From Clostridium sp. NkU-1 (lineage in GTDB: Bacteria; Bacillota_A; Clostridia; Lachnospirales; Lachnospiraceae), in NCBI GenBank assembly GCA_001312405.1, contig BBDR01000023.1:4659-68658 (forward strand): DNA of 64,000 nucleotides. The letters are read 5' to 3'. Below the pieces are notes generated by a model. It saw only the letters and a list, made by a program, of their open reading frames with translations. It did not search any database and had not been told where the DNA came from. Below, one piece after another: positions 1 through 8,171 of this stretch. A program made the translations under genes and the position numbers. How positions within the stretch are numbered: position 1 is the first letter of the stretch; each line of letters opens with the position of its first letter.

Positions 1-39
1 TTCAGAAGCAGGCGCAGAGGATAGCAGATGATTTAAACA

Positions 40-85
40 AAGGCATTGCAGCATGGGCGGACCATTTATCATGCTGCAATGCCTT
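40..85 (+). terminator. Hairpin terminator of the upstream gene
   Basis: Two perfect 16-base arms (40-55 and 70-85) form a long stem with a 14-base loop. There is no strong T tract after it. It probably ends transcription of a gene whose last codons lie at or before the window edge; too little is left to identify that gene. Confidence 0.6.
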
Positions 86-224
86 CGCTCATTTTACGGG
101 ATATTCCCTGGGCTTGCCGGGGAGCCTTTCATTATTTACATAAGAATAAGGAAAATTTGGATTTTATGATATCCTTAATATAAAGGCTCATTAAAACCAA
201 ATTTTACTGAACGGAGGATCACAG

Positions 225-1035
225 ATGGAAATACAAACGCAGTTTGAATCATATCTTCATAAAGAAAATTTATCAGAAAGCACCATATTCTCTTATATGT
301 CTGCAATAAATTTTTATTTTTCCCATTACGAGAACATAAGTAAAGAAAATCTTCTGGCTTATAAAGGATATTTAATGGAGTATTATAAGCCGAAGACAGT
401 AAACTTAAGGGTTCAGGCTATTAATAAATATCTGCTTTATATCAGGCAGGAACCGCTGCAGTTAAAAAAATGTCAAAATACAGCAAAAGAATTTTCTGGA
501 AAACGTGATAAGCAATGCGGATTATAAATTTTTAAAAAAGCGGTTAAAGCAGGATGGGAATATGCAATGGTATTTTGTTGTATGGTATCTGGCTGCTACG
601 GGAGCAAGGGTGAGTGAATTGATCCAGATCAAGGTGGAGCATGTGGAAATGGGATATCTGGATCTTTATTCAAAGGGCGGAAAAATCCGGAGACTCTATA
701 TTCCTGAGAAATTAAAGGAAGAGACTATAAAATGGCTGGAGGAGGTAAATATTACCTCCGGGTATCTGTTTTTAAACCGTTTTGGAGAACGGATTACAAC
801 CAGAGGGATTGGGCTGCAATTGAAACGCTATGCGGAAAAATACGGGATTGACCCACGGTTTGTCTATCCTCATTCCTTTCGCCACCGGTATGCAAAGAAT
901 TTTCTGGATAAGTGCAATGATATCGCATTGCTGGCGGATCTAATGGGGCATGAAAGCATCGAGACTACCCGTATTTATTTGAGAAGAACGGCAACGGAGC
1001 AGCAAAGCCTCATTGACAGGATCGTTACATGGTAA
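225..1035 (+). CDS. Tyrosine recombinase/integrase (XerC/D-like), frame broken once
   Basis: Site-specific DNA recombinase of the phage-integrase family, about 270 residues. The N-terminal core-binding (SAM-like) domain is residues 1-85 and the catalytic domain follows. All active-site positions are readable: Arg in ATGARVSEL, Lys in SKGGKIRR, His-x-x-Arg in HSFRHRY, His in MGHESIETT, and the Tyr nucleophile in RIYLRR. The frame breaks at an A7 run (464-470); six A residues would give a continuous protein. GGAGG precedes the ATG by about 8 bases. The gene stands alone between two hairpins, with no excisionase, phage or transposon gene beside it. It may be a Xer-like housekeeping enzyme or a solitary invertase; the target is not visible. 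Confidence 0.85.
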
Positions 1036-1041
1036 AAAAAC

Positions 1042-1085
1042 AAGGCGCAGCATCATGGCAAAGTATGGTCATGATGCTGCGCCTT
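1042..1085 (+). terminator. Hairpin terminator after the recombinase
   Basis: Perfect 16-base arms (1042-1057 and 1070-1085) begin seven bases after the recombinase stop and are followed by a TTTGATTTTAT stretch. The general shape (AAGG start, CATG at the loop, CCTT end) resembles the hairpin at 40-85. Confidence 0.75.
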
Positions 1086-1410
1086 TGATTTTATAAAAAG
1101 TATTTGTAATTCTTACGGGATAATTCATAAAAAGGATCGGTATGTTCTGATAATGTGTATTATAAGAACATAAAGAAAGTTGATTTGCTTTATTTTGTCC
1201 TTATAAACACATAATTTCTGTACTATTTCATATATCGTCATTCCGAAAGGTTTCATAAGCGTTTTTTTGAAAATTCTTTTTACTTTCCTGCAAATATCCG
1301 TCATTTCATCGTTATAAGGCACTTGTTGTAATACACATTCTGGGAAGATTTGTAAATATGTTAATTTTTAAACAAACTGTAATTTGCAGAATAACAAGGA
1401 GGCGATGCGA
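1086..1410. other. AT-rich intergenic region before csrA
   Basis: About 325 bases with no convincing gene. A 65-codon frame on the minus strand (1125-1322) lacks a good ribosome site and resembles no family I know. The stretch presumably holds the promoter for csrA and flagellin, but I could not recognise a clear sigma-28 (FliA/SigD) or sigma-A element. Confidence 0.4.
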
Positions 1411-1614
1411 ATGCTATCGTTAGGAAGGAATCCAGGAGAGTATCTTGTCATCAATGGGGATATTGTCATTCAGGTAGTTTCTGTGGAGGGGGATTTAAGA
1501 CTTGCTATTGATGCCCCCAAGGATATTTCCATTGTCAGAGGAGAGATATATGAAAAACGCCATCCAATGCCCCAATGCTTAAAGCGTTTGAAAGAAAAGA
1601 GCATGAGATGGTAA
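1411..1614 (+). CDS. csrA: CsrA translational regulator
   Basis: CsrA/RsmA-family RNA-binding dimer of 67 residues that binds GGA motifs in mRNA leaders and blocks translation. The family start is recognisable as MLSLGRNPGEYLVI, with the beta-rich core and the AIDAPKDISIVRGEIYE segment used for RNA contact. The ATG at 1411 is chosen because AAGGAGG lies about 8 bases upstream; ATGs at 1384 and 1405 are too early or too close. It ends 113 bases before flagellin. In Bacillus subtilis CsrA represses hag from the same neighbourhood and is antagonised by FliW, which is not in this window. The flagellin leader carries a matching site at 1685-1720. Confidence 0.9.
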   Translation: MLSLGRNPGEYLVINGDIVIQVVSVEGDLRLAIDAPKDISIVRGEIYEKRHPMPQCLKRLKEKSMRW

Positions 1615-1684
1615 AAGGAAAACTGGTTTCAGCTTCTTATTCAGGGCCCGAATGGGAAGTTTGGAATAAATAAAAAGAAACACG

Positions 1685-1720
1685 GGGGAAAAGGAAGTCC
1701 CCGGCATAATTCAAGGAGGT
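1685..1720 (+). promoter_or_regulatory. Candidate CsrA-binding leader of flagellin mRNA
   Basis: A small stem (GGGGA at 1685-1689 with TCCCC at 1698-1702) presents AAAGGAAG in its loop, so a GGA is displayed as in CsrA sites. A second GGA lies in the ribosome site AAGGAGG (about 1713-1719), nine bases before the flagellin ATG. Two GGA sites, one in a hairpin loop and one covering the Shine-Dalgarno, match the known hag leader layout. CsrA binding itself is inferred. Confidence 0.65.
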
Positions 1721-1727
1721 AATACAT

Positions 1728-3231
1728 ATGAGAATTCAACACAATATTGCGGCTTTAAACTCTTATAGGAACTTAACAGGAAACAATAATACCGTTTCCA
1801 AAAATCTGGAGAAATTATCATCTGGCTACAGGATCAACCGTGCAGGCGATGATGCGGCTGGCCTTGCTATTTCTGAAAAAATGAGAGCACAGATTACAGG
1901 TCTTGAGACCGCTCAGAAGAATGCTAATGACGGTATTTCTTTGATTCAGACAGCAGAAGGGGCTTTGACAGAGGTTCATTCTATGTTGAATCGTATGATA
2001 GAGTTGGCCCACCAGTCTGCAAATGGCACTTATCAGGATGCTGTGGATCGCGAAAATGTTCAAAAGGAAGTAAGATCTTTGCAAGATGAGATTGATCGTA
2101 TTTCTGAGGGAACAAACTTTAATGGCATTAAATTGCTGGATGGTTCTATGGGAACAGGGACAACGGGAGCAAGTGTTACTGTTACTGCTGATGGTACAGC
2201 AAAGAATAATGCATTTAAATATGAATTGAGCGGAGTTGATATCGGAGTTGCCGTGGAGTTTGTAGCAACAGCAGGTGCAGATGCAGGTGCTGGAGTTACT
2301 GCTTCATGGAATGGTTCAAAGCTTACTTTCTCATTACAGAGCAACACAGCAGGAGATAATTCAATTACTCAGGAAGATATTAATAATGCAATAAAAAATG
2401 CCAGCGGTGCACCAGATTCGGCAAAGAACATTAAGGTAAAACTGGATGATGATATTACATTCTCCGCTGCCAGTGGTGCTCAGACTACAGCTTTTGGTAC
2501 TGGTACAGCAGCTGAGGCAAAAAAAGCTGGCTTTACTAATGCCACTACGGGGGTAACCATAACATCAAATCATGCAGGAGCAGATACAAGAAAACTTACA
2601 TTTTCTACTGCTGGAAATCAGGGAGTTTCTATAGATGCCACTGGAGATATAACACTTGGTCTGGATTCTAATAAGGAATATACGGCAGCAGAAATCAACA
2701 ACATGCTGGCTAAATCAGGAGCAGATATGTCTGTCAGCTTTGAAGGAACCAGAAAGGCAGGGGCTGCAGCCGCAGATACATTTGGAACTGCAGATTATGT
2801 TCTTGCTGGCGGTACAGGACTTTCCGCAGGCGGCGGTTTAACACTGCAGATTGGTGACAGTGCAGAGAGTTTTAACCAGCTCACCGTTAAGGTCGGCTCT
2901 ATGTCAACCGCTTCTTTAGGATTAAGTGCTGTTGATGCCGGTACTCAATCAGGTGCAAAAAAACGCGGTTGATTTAATTAAAAATGCAATTAACACAGTA
3001 TCTTCTACCCGTGGTGACCTTGGCGCCCTTCAGAACCGTTTGGAACATACAATAAATAACTTAAGTGTTACCTCAGAGAACATGACTGCGGCTGAAAGCC
3101 GTATTCGAGATGTTGATATGGCTAAGGAAATGATGTCATATACAAAGAATAATATTCTTGTTCAGGCATCCCAGGCAATGTTGGCTCAGGCAAATCAGGT
3201 ACCTCAAGGTGTATTGCAGTTATTAAAGTAA
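1728..3231 (+). CDS. hag: Flagellin, frame broken once
   Basis: Structural subunit of the flagellar filament, about 500 residues when reconstructed. The N-terminal D0/D1 region (residues 1-140) begins [16 protein letters not shown] and carries the conserved [25 protein letters not shown] core. The C-terminal D1/D0 region contains [14 protein letters not shown] and ends in the usual PQGVLQLLK. Between them, residues about 140-410 form a Thr/Ala/Gly-rich surface region with no family signal. The frame breaks at an A7 run (2957-2963), just where the C-terminal helix starts; six A residues restore it. The ribosome site AAGGAGG is about 8 bases from the ATG. Translation is probably controlled by the adjacent CsrA. 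No other flagellar genes are in the window. Confidence 0.95.
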
Positions 3232-3269
3232 TCAGATTTGTTCTGTATCTGATAGCATAATAAGAAAGG

Positions 3270-3312
3270 TGCCGCAGAATGACTATAATCTAGTCGTTCT
3301 GCGGCATTTTTG
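3270..3312 (+). terminator. Flagellin terminator
   Basis: Near-perfect arms TGCCGCAGAATGACTA and TAGTCGTTCTGCGGCA (3270-3285 and 3291-3306) are followed by a T tract, 38 bases after the flagellin stop. Confidence 0.9.
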
Positions 3313-3498
3313 GCTTTGCAATTTCTCCTTTATGGGGCAATGATACAATCGTTATCCCACATATTGTGACTTATATCTATGTTTATAGATCTATAGACCG
3401 TTTAATCCTCTTTTATATAGAAAGGTTTTAATAGATAAGTGTTTTATAGCAGTACGAAAGCACCTTAGCTGATTGCCATGTACCTGGACTATTATAAG

Positions 3499-3527
3499 TT
3501 GTCAGCTATATAGAATTATGCTAGAAT
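3499..3527 (+). promoter_or_regulatory. Promoter for the small hydrophobic peptide
   Basis: TTGTCA at 3499-3504, a 17-base spacer and TAGAAT at 3522-3527 form a sigma-A-type promoter about 70 bases upstream of the peptide ATG. The rest of the 280-base gap after flagellin holds no gene I can support. Confidence 0.6.
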
Positions 3528-3594
3528 ATTAACATGGAACAATCGTGTTACAGGGTGTGTTGTCCTTCATTCTATAAGAATGGAGATGATGTCT

Positions 3595-3690
3595 ATGAAA
3601 AGTCAAAATAATTTTGATTTTAAGGATTTATTGACCTTTGGCCTTTTCCTTTTAGCATTACTTACATTCGTTTTTACATTTTGTAAGTAG
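3595..3690 (+). CDS. Putative holin-like type I toxin peptide (31 aa)
   Basis: A 31-residue peptide with a polar N-terminus (MKSQNNFDFKD), one strongly hydrophobic segment of about 18 residues (LLTFGLFLLALLTFVFTF) and a short Cys-Lys tail. This is the architecture of small membrane toxins such as the Hol_Tox family and TxpA/BsrG-like peptides. The ATG at 3595 is about 9 bases from GGAG; two in-frame ATGs at 3586 and 3589 are too close. It has its own promoter (3499-3527), and a promoter on the opposite strand (3795-3823) directs an RNA towards its 3' end. Toxicity is inferred; it could simply be a small membrane peptide. Confidence 0.6.
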   Translation: MKSQNNFDFKDLLTFGLFLLALLTFVFTFCK

Positions 3691-3701
3691 CCATACATAG
3701 A

Positions 3702-3823
3702 AAAACCACCCTGATACTTGGCAGTTGAGAGGGTGGAATTTCTTCTTCTATAACGGTCAACCGCCTTGTGGACGGTTGTTCCTTTTCTAACTGTATTGTA
3801 GCATAATACACATAAAAAATCAA
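3702..3823 (-). ncRNA. Candidate antisense antitoxin RNA and its promoter
   Basis: On the minus strand TTGATT (3818-3823), a 17-base spacer and TACAAT (3795-3800) form a strong sigma-A promoter. Transcription would start near 3788 and run left. It passes a CAACCG/CGGTTG stem (3758-3778), then CCACCCT/AGGGTGG (3706-3736) followed on that strand by TTTTT, a good terminator. The RNA would be roughly 85 nt and would overlap the 3' untranslated region of the peptide mRNA, which itself may end at the 3758-3778 hairpin. This convergent, tail-to-tail arrangement is that of known type I antitoxins. No transcript evidence is available here. Confidence 0.5.
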
Positions 3824-3845
3824 CGTTTCATTTCAGGAGGAAATT

Positions 3846-4226
3846 ATGTTTTTCATATGCGGCATGAGCCAGGGAAAGAAAATACTCGATTACACCAAAA
3901 CAGTGATCTGCGGCCTGTGCGGAGGCTATGGCAGATATCAGGTGTTTATGACTTACAGCTATTTCAGTATTTTTTTCATTCCCCTCATAAAATGGGACAG
4001 ACGTTATTACGTCCAGATGTCCTGCTGTAATACTATTTACCAGCTGGACCCGGAAAAAGGGAAAAGACTGAACCATGGGGAATCCGTGGATATTAGCGAG
4101 CAGGATTTAACTCTGGTGCAGTCAGGCCGCAGGACCTCAGACTGGAACCGGAAGCAATGCTCTCACTGCGGCTATGAAACCGCAGAGGATTTTGAGTACT
4201 GCCCCAAATGCGGACAGAGGCTTTAA
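3846..4226 (+). CDS. Zinc-ribbon protein of unknown role
   Basis: A 126-residue protein with two metal-ribbon motifs. Residues 18-29 hold VICGLCGGYG paired with MSCCNTIYQL at about residue 60. The C-terminus is a classic rubredoxin-like knuckle, CSHCGYETAEDFEYCPKCG. A hydrophobic stretch (residues about 35-50) lies between the first two Cys pairs and could touch the membrane. GGAGGAAATT precedes the ATG. Similar zinc-ribbon proteins are common in clostridia without assigned function, and the neighbours give no clue. It ends 91 bases before the convergent nitroreductase. Confidence 0.75.
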   Translation: MFFICGMSQGKKILDYTKTVICGLCGGYGRYQVFMTYSYFSIFFIPLIKWDRRYYVQMSCCNTIYQLDPEKGKRLNHGESVDISEQDLTLVQSGRRTSDWNRKQCSHCGYETAEDFEYCPKCGQRL

Positions 4227-4317
4227 GAGGGAGGAAAGAATGTCCCCTCCCCGCCGTTTGGCTCCAGCCCAAGCAAAGGAGCTTAAAGAGAAGAAGAATG
4301 AGCCGTTCCTGTTTCAG

Positions 4318-4887
4318 CTAAATGATGATATCATCAAGGGCTCTTTTGGGAACATAATGCACCTGATTTTCATCCCGGTAATAGCGGGTATCTCCGTCTT
4401 CTTTCACCGGGACAATGACCACCTGTTCTTTGGGCTTTCCAAGGGCAAGAACTAAGTCGATGGAGTACCGGGAAGGATCAATGGAAAGAGCGTCTGCCAG
4501 ATCATTTCTCCGTACAGTCCCAAATATACATCCGCCATATCCCTTTTCCGCTGCTCCAAGCATGATGGTCTGGGCAGTGATTCCATCATCATACAGCTTG
4601 TTTTTCCCAAGGGACAAGTCGCATAGAATGATGATGTAGGCAGATGGGCGTTCCCCTTTTTCAGGGCCGTCCCAGTCCGGCAGAGCACCGGCCCAGCTAA
4701 GGGTATCGAACACTCTGGCATTTTCTTCCGGGGTGTTGCAAAGCCGGAACTTTAACGCCTGGGAATTGGCTGTTGAGGGGGTGAGCCTGGCTAAATCCAC
4801 CAGCTCCCTCAAGTCTTTCGTGGAAACTGCTTCATCCTCATAAAACCGGCGGCAGGTGCGGCATTTTAAAACCAGTTCTTTTAACAT
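4318..4887 (-). CDS. Nitroreductase-family FMN oxidoreductase
   Basis: A 189-residue member of the nitroreductase fold, NAD(P)H- and FMN-dependent. The N-terminal flavin phosphate-binding segment is seen as CRTCRRFYEDEAV (usually S-x-R). The middle holds ARLTPSTANSQALKF, the conserved region that packs on the flavin. The C-terminal half has DDGITAQTIMLGAAEKGYGGCIFG, then a LVLALGKPKEQ strand typical of the family. Substrate cannot be predicted; such enzymes reduce nitroaromatics, quinones or enals. It is transcribed alone, convergent with the zinc-ribbon gene. Confidence 0.9.
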   Translation of the reverse strand: MLKELVLKCRTCRRFYEDEAVSTKDLRELVDLARLTPSTANSQALKFRLCNTPEENARVFDTLSWAGALPDWDGPEKGERPSAYIIILCDLSLGKNKLYDDGITAQTIMLGAAEKGYGGCIFGTVRRNDLADALSIDPSRYSIDLVLALGKPKEQVVIVPVKEDGDTRYYRDENQVHYVPKRALDDIII

Positions 4888-4992
4888 ATAAATTCCTCCT
4901 GTCTTGTCTGTATTTTATCCGTTTTCTTATTATAAAAGTATAGCAGGTATTGGTCTGTTCTGCAATGGACAAGGGGAAGGAAGGGAGAGAAT

Positions 4993-5322
4993 ATGATGAA
5001 AACCAAAGCGGAACTGATTGCTTATTGCCTAAGCTATGCTGATGTTTACGAAGATTATCCCTTTCGTGACCACCAGTGGGCCGTTATCCGGCACAGAAAA
5101 AACAAAAAGGTATTTGCCTGGATTTATGAACGGGATGGACTGGCCTGCATTAATTTAAAATGTGATCCTGAGTGGGTGGAATTTTGGAGAAATGCATTTT
5201 CCGGCGTGCTTCCAGGTTACCATTTAAACAAAAAGTATTGGAACACAATCCTTCTTGACGGATCCGTACCGGAAGAAGACATCAGGAGAATGATTGGGGA
5301 AAGCTTTGATCTGACCATCTGA
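4993..5322 (+). CDS. MmcQ/YjbR-family protein
   Basis: A 109-residue protein of the MmcQ/YjbR fold, a small CyaY-like alpha/beta domain sometimes called DNA-binding. The family signature is the DYPFRDHQWAVIRH entry strand, KKVFAWIYERDGLACINLKCDP, and the GYHLNKKYWNTILLDGSVPEEDI segment near the C-terminus. Two adjacent ATGs (4993 and 4996) follow a GGGAGAG ribosome site; either may serve. The molecular role of the family is poorly known. It is monocistronic. Confidence 0.8.
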   Translation: MMKTKAELIAYCLSYADVYEDYPFRDHQWAVIRHRKNKKVFAWIYERDGLACINLKCDPEWVEFWRNAFSGVLPGYHLNKKYWNTILLDGSVPEEDIRRMIGESFDLTI

Positions 5323-5546
5323 CTATCCTGCTTTGCCGGGAAAACAGTAGTTAAATTAAACAAAAAAATATTGATTTATATATAATTATTGTTAAGTTTT
5401 TAGAGTGGACAAAATGAAAAACTGTGAAATAAAAAAAAGTTCAAGAGCATAATTTCATAATTTATTGTGAAAATACACGGTGCAAGTTGTAATTAATTTT
5501 TAGATTCTGCCAGTTTTTGACTGGGGAAAAAAGCAAGTTGGAATCA

Positions 5547-5587
5547 TTGACTTTATTTTCCTAAGGTGTTAAACTGAGACTCAGTTT
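5547..5587 (+). promoter_or_regulatory. Promoter overlapped by a 17-base palindrome
   Basis: TTGACT (5547-5552), a 17-base spacer and TAAACT (5570-5575) form a plausible promoter. The perfect palindrome AAACTGAG-A-CTCAGTTT (5571-5587) overlaps the -10 region, as expected for a repressor operator. It lies 80 bases upstream of the lipoprotein gene. The remaining AT-rich sequence between 5323 and 5666 shows nothing else I can support. Confidence 0.45.
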
Positions 5588-5666
5588 CAGGGTCATAGGA
5601 CAACATGAAACCGCGACAGATACATGAAACAATAATACCTATGTAGTCGCAAGGAGGAGAATAATT

Positions 5667-5976
5667 ATGAAATTAACAGCAAAAAAAACTGGTACTTACA
5701 GGCGTAGCCGTATTAACAATGGCATCTATCTCTGCATGTGGAAGCACTAAGACTGCAGAAACAACAGCAGCAACAGAGGCTACTGTTACAACAGAGGCTA
5801 CAACAGAAGAAGTTACAACAGAGAACGAATCTAAAGAAGTTGTAGAAGAGTCTGATGCAGAAGATGTTACTTTAGAAGAATCTTCTGAAGAAGAGAGCAA
5901 CGAAGATGCAGCAGCAGATGAAGCAGAAACAGAGTCTGCAAAAGCAGAAGTAGAATCTACAAAAGCTGCTAACTAA
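5667..5976 (+). CDS. Small acidic Thr/Glu/Ser-rich lipoprotein, frame broken once
   Basis: About 102 residues when reconstructed. It starts MKLTAKKLVLTGVAVLTMASISACG, a lipoprotein signal peptide with a lipobox Cys near residue 24. The mature part is low complexity: Thr/Ala/Glu repeats (TTEATTEEVTTE) followed by a strongly acidic Glu/Asp/Ser stretch and a short AESTKAAN-like end. The frame breaks at an A8 run (5681-5688); seven A residues join the signal peptide to the body. Its ribosome site is AAGGAGG. No fold or family is apparent. It looks like a surface-anchored, negatively charged, probably disordered protein. Confidence 0.75.
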
Positions 5977-6017
5977 TCGGCAGGATTACCGGATCGGTCA
6001 GGAATGCCAAATTTACG

Positions 6018-6046
6018 GAGCGGGGACAATTGTCCCCGCTCTTTTT
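6018..6046 (+). terminator. Lipoprotein terminator
   Basis: A perfect 24-base palindrome, GAGCGGGGACAA with TTGTCCCCGCTC (6018-6041), is followed by TTTTT. It stands 41 bases after the lipoprotein stop. Confidence 0.9.
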
Positions 6047-6125
6047 GCGTTCACCTGCTATGCAGAGTGATAGCTGTTGTGATATAATTCTCCCAAATAG
6101 CTATAAAATAAGGAGGCCTTTTCCA

Positions 6126-6873
6126 ATGAAAATCACTTATATCCATCACAGCGCATTTCTGGCGGAGCTTGAGACAGTAAGCCTGCTGTTTGATTATACA
6201 GAGGGGACTTTGCCAAAGATCAGTGTTAAGAAACCTCTGCTGGTTTTTGCAAGCCACCGGCACGGAGATCATTATTCTGAAAAAAATTCTGGAGCTTATA
6301 AAGGAGCATGAGAAAACCAGGTATATTCTTTCTGATGATATTTCAAAGGGACGGCTGCCCAAAGAGCTTCTCGATGAAGTGGTCTTTATGAAGCCTGGGG
6401 AAAGGATTGGTTTTTCCGTTTCAGAAGGGAATTTCACAGGCCCTGTCACGGAGGAAGAAAAGGCGGATGCAGAGGTTCTCACTCTCCGCTCTACTGATGA
6501 AGGTGTTGCGTTCCTTATAAAAGCGGAGGGAAAGACCATTTACCATGCCGGAGATTTAAACAACTGGAGATGGGAAGGGGAGCCGGAAAGCTGGAACGAC
6601 CAAATGGCAAAGCAGTATTCCGAAGAAGTGGACAAGCTGTCAGGCATGCATATAGATGCAGCTTTTCTTCCTTTGGATCCCAGACAGGAGAAGGCTTTTT
6701 TTGCTGGGCTTTGACGAATTTATGAGAAAAGTCCGGGTAAGCCATGCATTTCCCATGCACTTCTGGGGGATTTTTCTGTGATCGGCAGGTTAAAGGGCAT
6801 GGATATTTCAGCCCCTTACCGGGAACGGATTGTGGAGATCCGCGAAGGCGGGGAGAGCTTTGAAATCGGGTAG
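6126..6873 (+). CDS. Metallo-beta-lactamase-fold hydrolase, frame broken three times
   Basis: A metal-dependent hydrolase of about 248 residues with the HxHxDH zinc motif visible as SHRHGDHYS near residue 55, and a second histidine region IYHAGDLNNWRWEG. This resembles the UPF0173/YtkL-like branch acting on phosphodiester or related bonds; substrate unknown. Breaks fall at A7 (6280-6286), T7 (6696-6702) and a G run one base short (6775-6779). Correcting all three joins the start MKITYIHHSAFLAEL to the C-terminus ending GGESFEIG. AAGGAGG lies about 10 bases before the ATG. It ends 13 bases before the next gene, so probably is cotranscribed with it. Confidence 0.8.
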
Positions 6874-6886
6874 GAGACAGGGTTTT

Positions 6887-7699
6887 ATGGAAAACGAGAA
6901 GGAACAGCCAGGGGGGCTGACCCCTGAGGAGCAGAGAGATGTTTTAGAGGCCGCCATGAAAGCAGGTCATATTTTATTGGAAAACGGGGCGGAGATCTTT
7001 CGGGTGGAGGAGACCATGGACCGTATCTGCCTCCACTATGGGATCAAATCCGGGAATTTCTTTGTCCTCAGCAATGGGATTTTTATGACCTCAGGCAATG
7101 AGATAGAAGAAATATTTGCAAAGGTCCAGCATATTCCGGTGAGCGGGACCCATTTGGACCGGGTTGCGGCGGTAAATCAGCTTTCCAGGGAAATTGAGAC
7201 AGGATTTTTAAGTCCTGGTGATGTGAAGCGCCTGCTGGATCAGATCCGGGTCATGCCGGGAAAACCCAAAACCATGCAGATCCTCGCTTCCGGCCTTGGA
7301 AGCGCCTGCTTTTGCTATCTGTTTGGAGGAAACTTAAGAGACAGCTTATCAGCTTTTGGCTCAGGGATTCTTCTATATGTATATGTGATCTTTCTAAGCG
7401 CGCCCCATCTCTCTAAGATCGTAGGAAACATCGGAGGAGGAGCTCTGGTCACCTTTTTATGTACGGTTCTTTATCTGCTTCATTTTGGGGAGAATTTGAA
7501 TTTTATGATCATTGGTTCCATCATGCCCTTGATTCCGGGGGTTGCTTTTACCAATGCCATCCGGGATATTGCAGACGGGGACTATATCTCCGGCTCTGTC
7601 CGGATGCTTGATGCACTGCTGGTATTTTTCTGTATTGCCATAGGGGTTGGACTGGTATTCAGCCTGTTCCACCGGCTGACGGGAGGTGTACTTCTATGA
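6887..7699 (+). CDS. Threonine/serine exporter ThrE, N-terminal type subunit
   Basis: About 270 residues of the ThrE-like (DUF1212) family. The soluble N-terminal part (residues 1-120) has the conserved AGHILLENGAEIFRVEETM segment; five or so hydrophobic helices follow from about residue 130. It pairs with the short C-terminal type subunit encoded next, with a 4-base overlap. Together they correspond to the split, two-gene form of the ThrE amino-acid exporter. The start at 6887 has a weak AGGAGAC ribosome site. Confidence 0.85.
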   Translation: MENEKEQPGGLTPEEQRDVLEAAMKAGHILLENGAEIFRVEETMDRICLHYGIKSGNFFVLSNGIFMTSGNEIEEIFAKVQHIPVSGTHLDRVAAVNQLSREIETGFLSPGDVKRLLDQIRVMPGKPKTMQILASGLGSACFCYLFGGNLRDSLSAFGSGILLYVYVIFLSAPHLSKIVGNIGGGALVTFLCTVLYLLHFGENLNFMIIGSIMPLIPGVAFTNAIRDIADGDYISGSVRMLDALLVFFCIAIGVGLVFSLFHRLTGGVLL

Positions 7700-8112
7700 G
7701 CGTGGTTTTGGAAGCTGCTGCTGCGGTTGTGGGAACGGTTGCCTTTTCACTTTTGTTTGGGGTTCCCGCCAGGTTTTATCCATATTGCGGGCTGATCGGC
7801 GGAGCAGGCTGGCTGGTCTATGGGGGGCTTATGAACAGCCTGTCTGCTCCGTCAGCCGCTTTGGCGGCCACTATTGTGGTAATTTTTCTTTCCAGGACTT
7901 TTGCCGTAAGGGAACGGTGCCCTGTCACCATATTTTTAATATCCGGTATTTTTCCTCTGGTACCTGGGGCGGGAATATACTGGACGGCTTATTATATTGT
8001 GACGGATGAACTGGCTCTGGCTGTCCGGACCGGTTTTCTTGCGTGTAAGGTGGCGGTTGCCATTGTGCTTGGTATTGTATTCGTTTTTGAGCTGCCCCAG
8101 AGATTTTTTTAA
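7696..8112 (+). CDS. Threonine/serine exporter ThrE, C-terminal type subunit
   Basis: A 138-residue membrane protein of the ThrE_2 (DUF3815) family with four to five hydrophobic segments. It contains the typical core SLLFGVPARFYPYCGLIGGAGW and FLISGIFPLVPGAGIY, the latter echoing the IMPLIPGVAF motif of its partner and showing the internal duplication of the exporter. It overlaps the upstream subunit by four bases (ATGA), so the two are translationally coupled. The complex is expected to export threonine or serine using the proton gradient. Confidence 0.85.
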   Translation: MSVVLEAAAAVVGTVAFSLLFGVPARFYPYCGLIGGAGWLVYGGLMNSLSAPSAALAATIVVIFLSRTFAVRERCPVTIFLISGIFPLVPGAGIYWTAYYIVTDELALAVRTGFLACKVAVAIVLGIVFVFELPQRFF

Positions 8113-8171
8113 ATTTGCTGCAAAGAAACAGGAGAAAGTGGACGATAGATAAGAGAGAAAGGTAGGAATAG

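Noticed and set aside
225..1035. Integrase as evidence of a prophage or integrative element
   Set aside because: No phage, conjugation or tRNA attachment signature lies within the window; csrA, flagellin and housekeeping genes follow directly.
1125..1322. Possible 65-residue gene on the minus strand before csrA
   Set aside because: No ribosome site, no family resemblance, AT-biased composition of an intergenic region.
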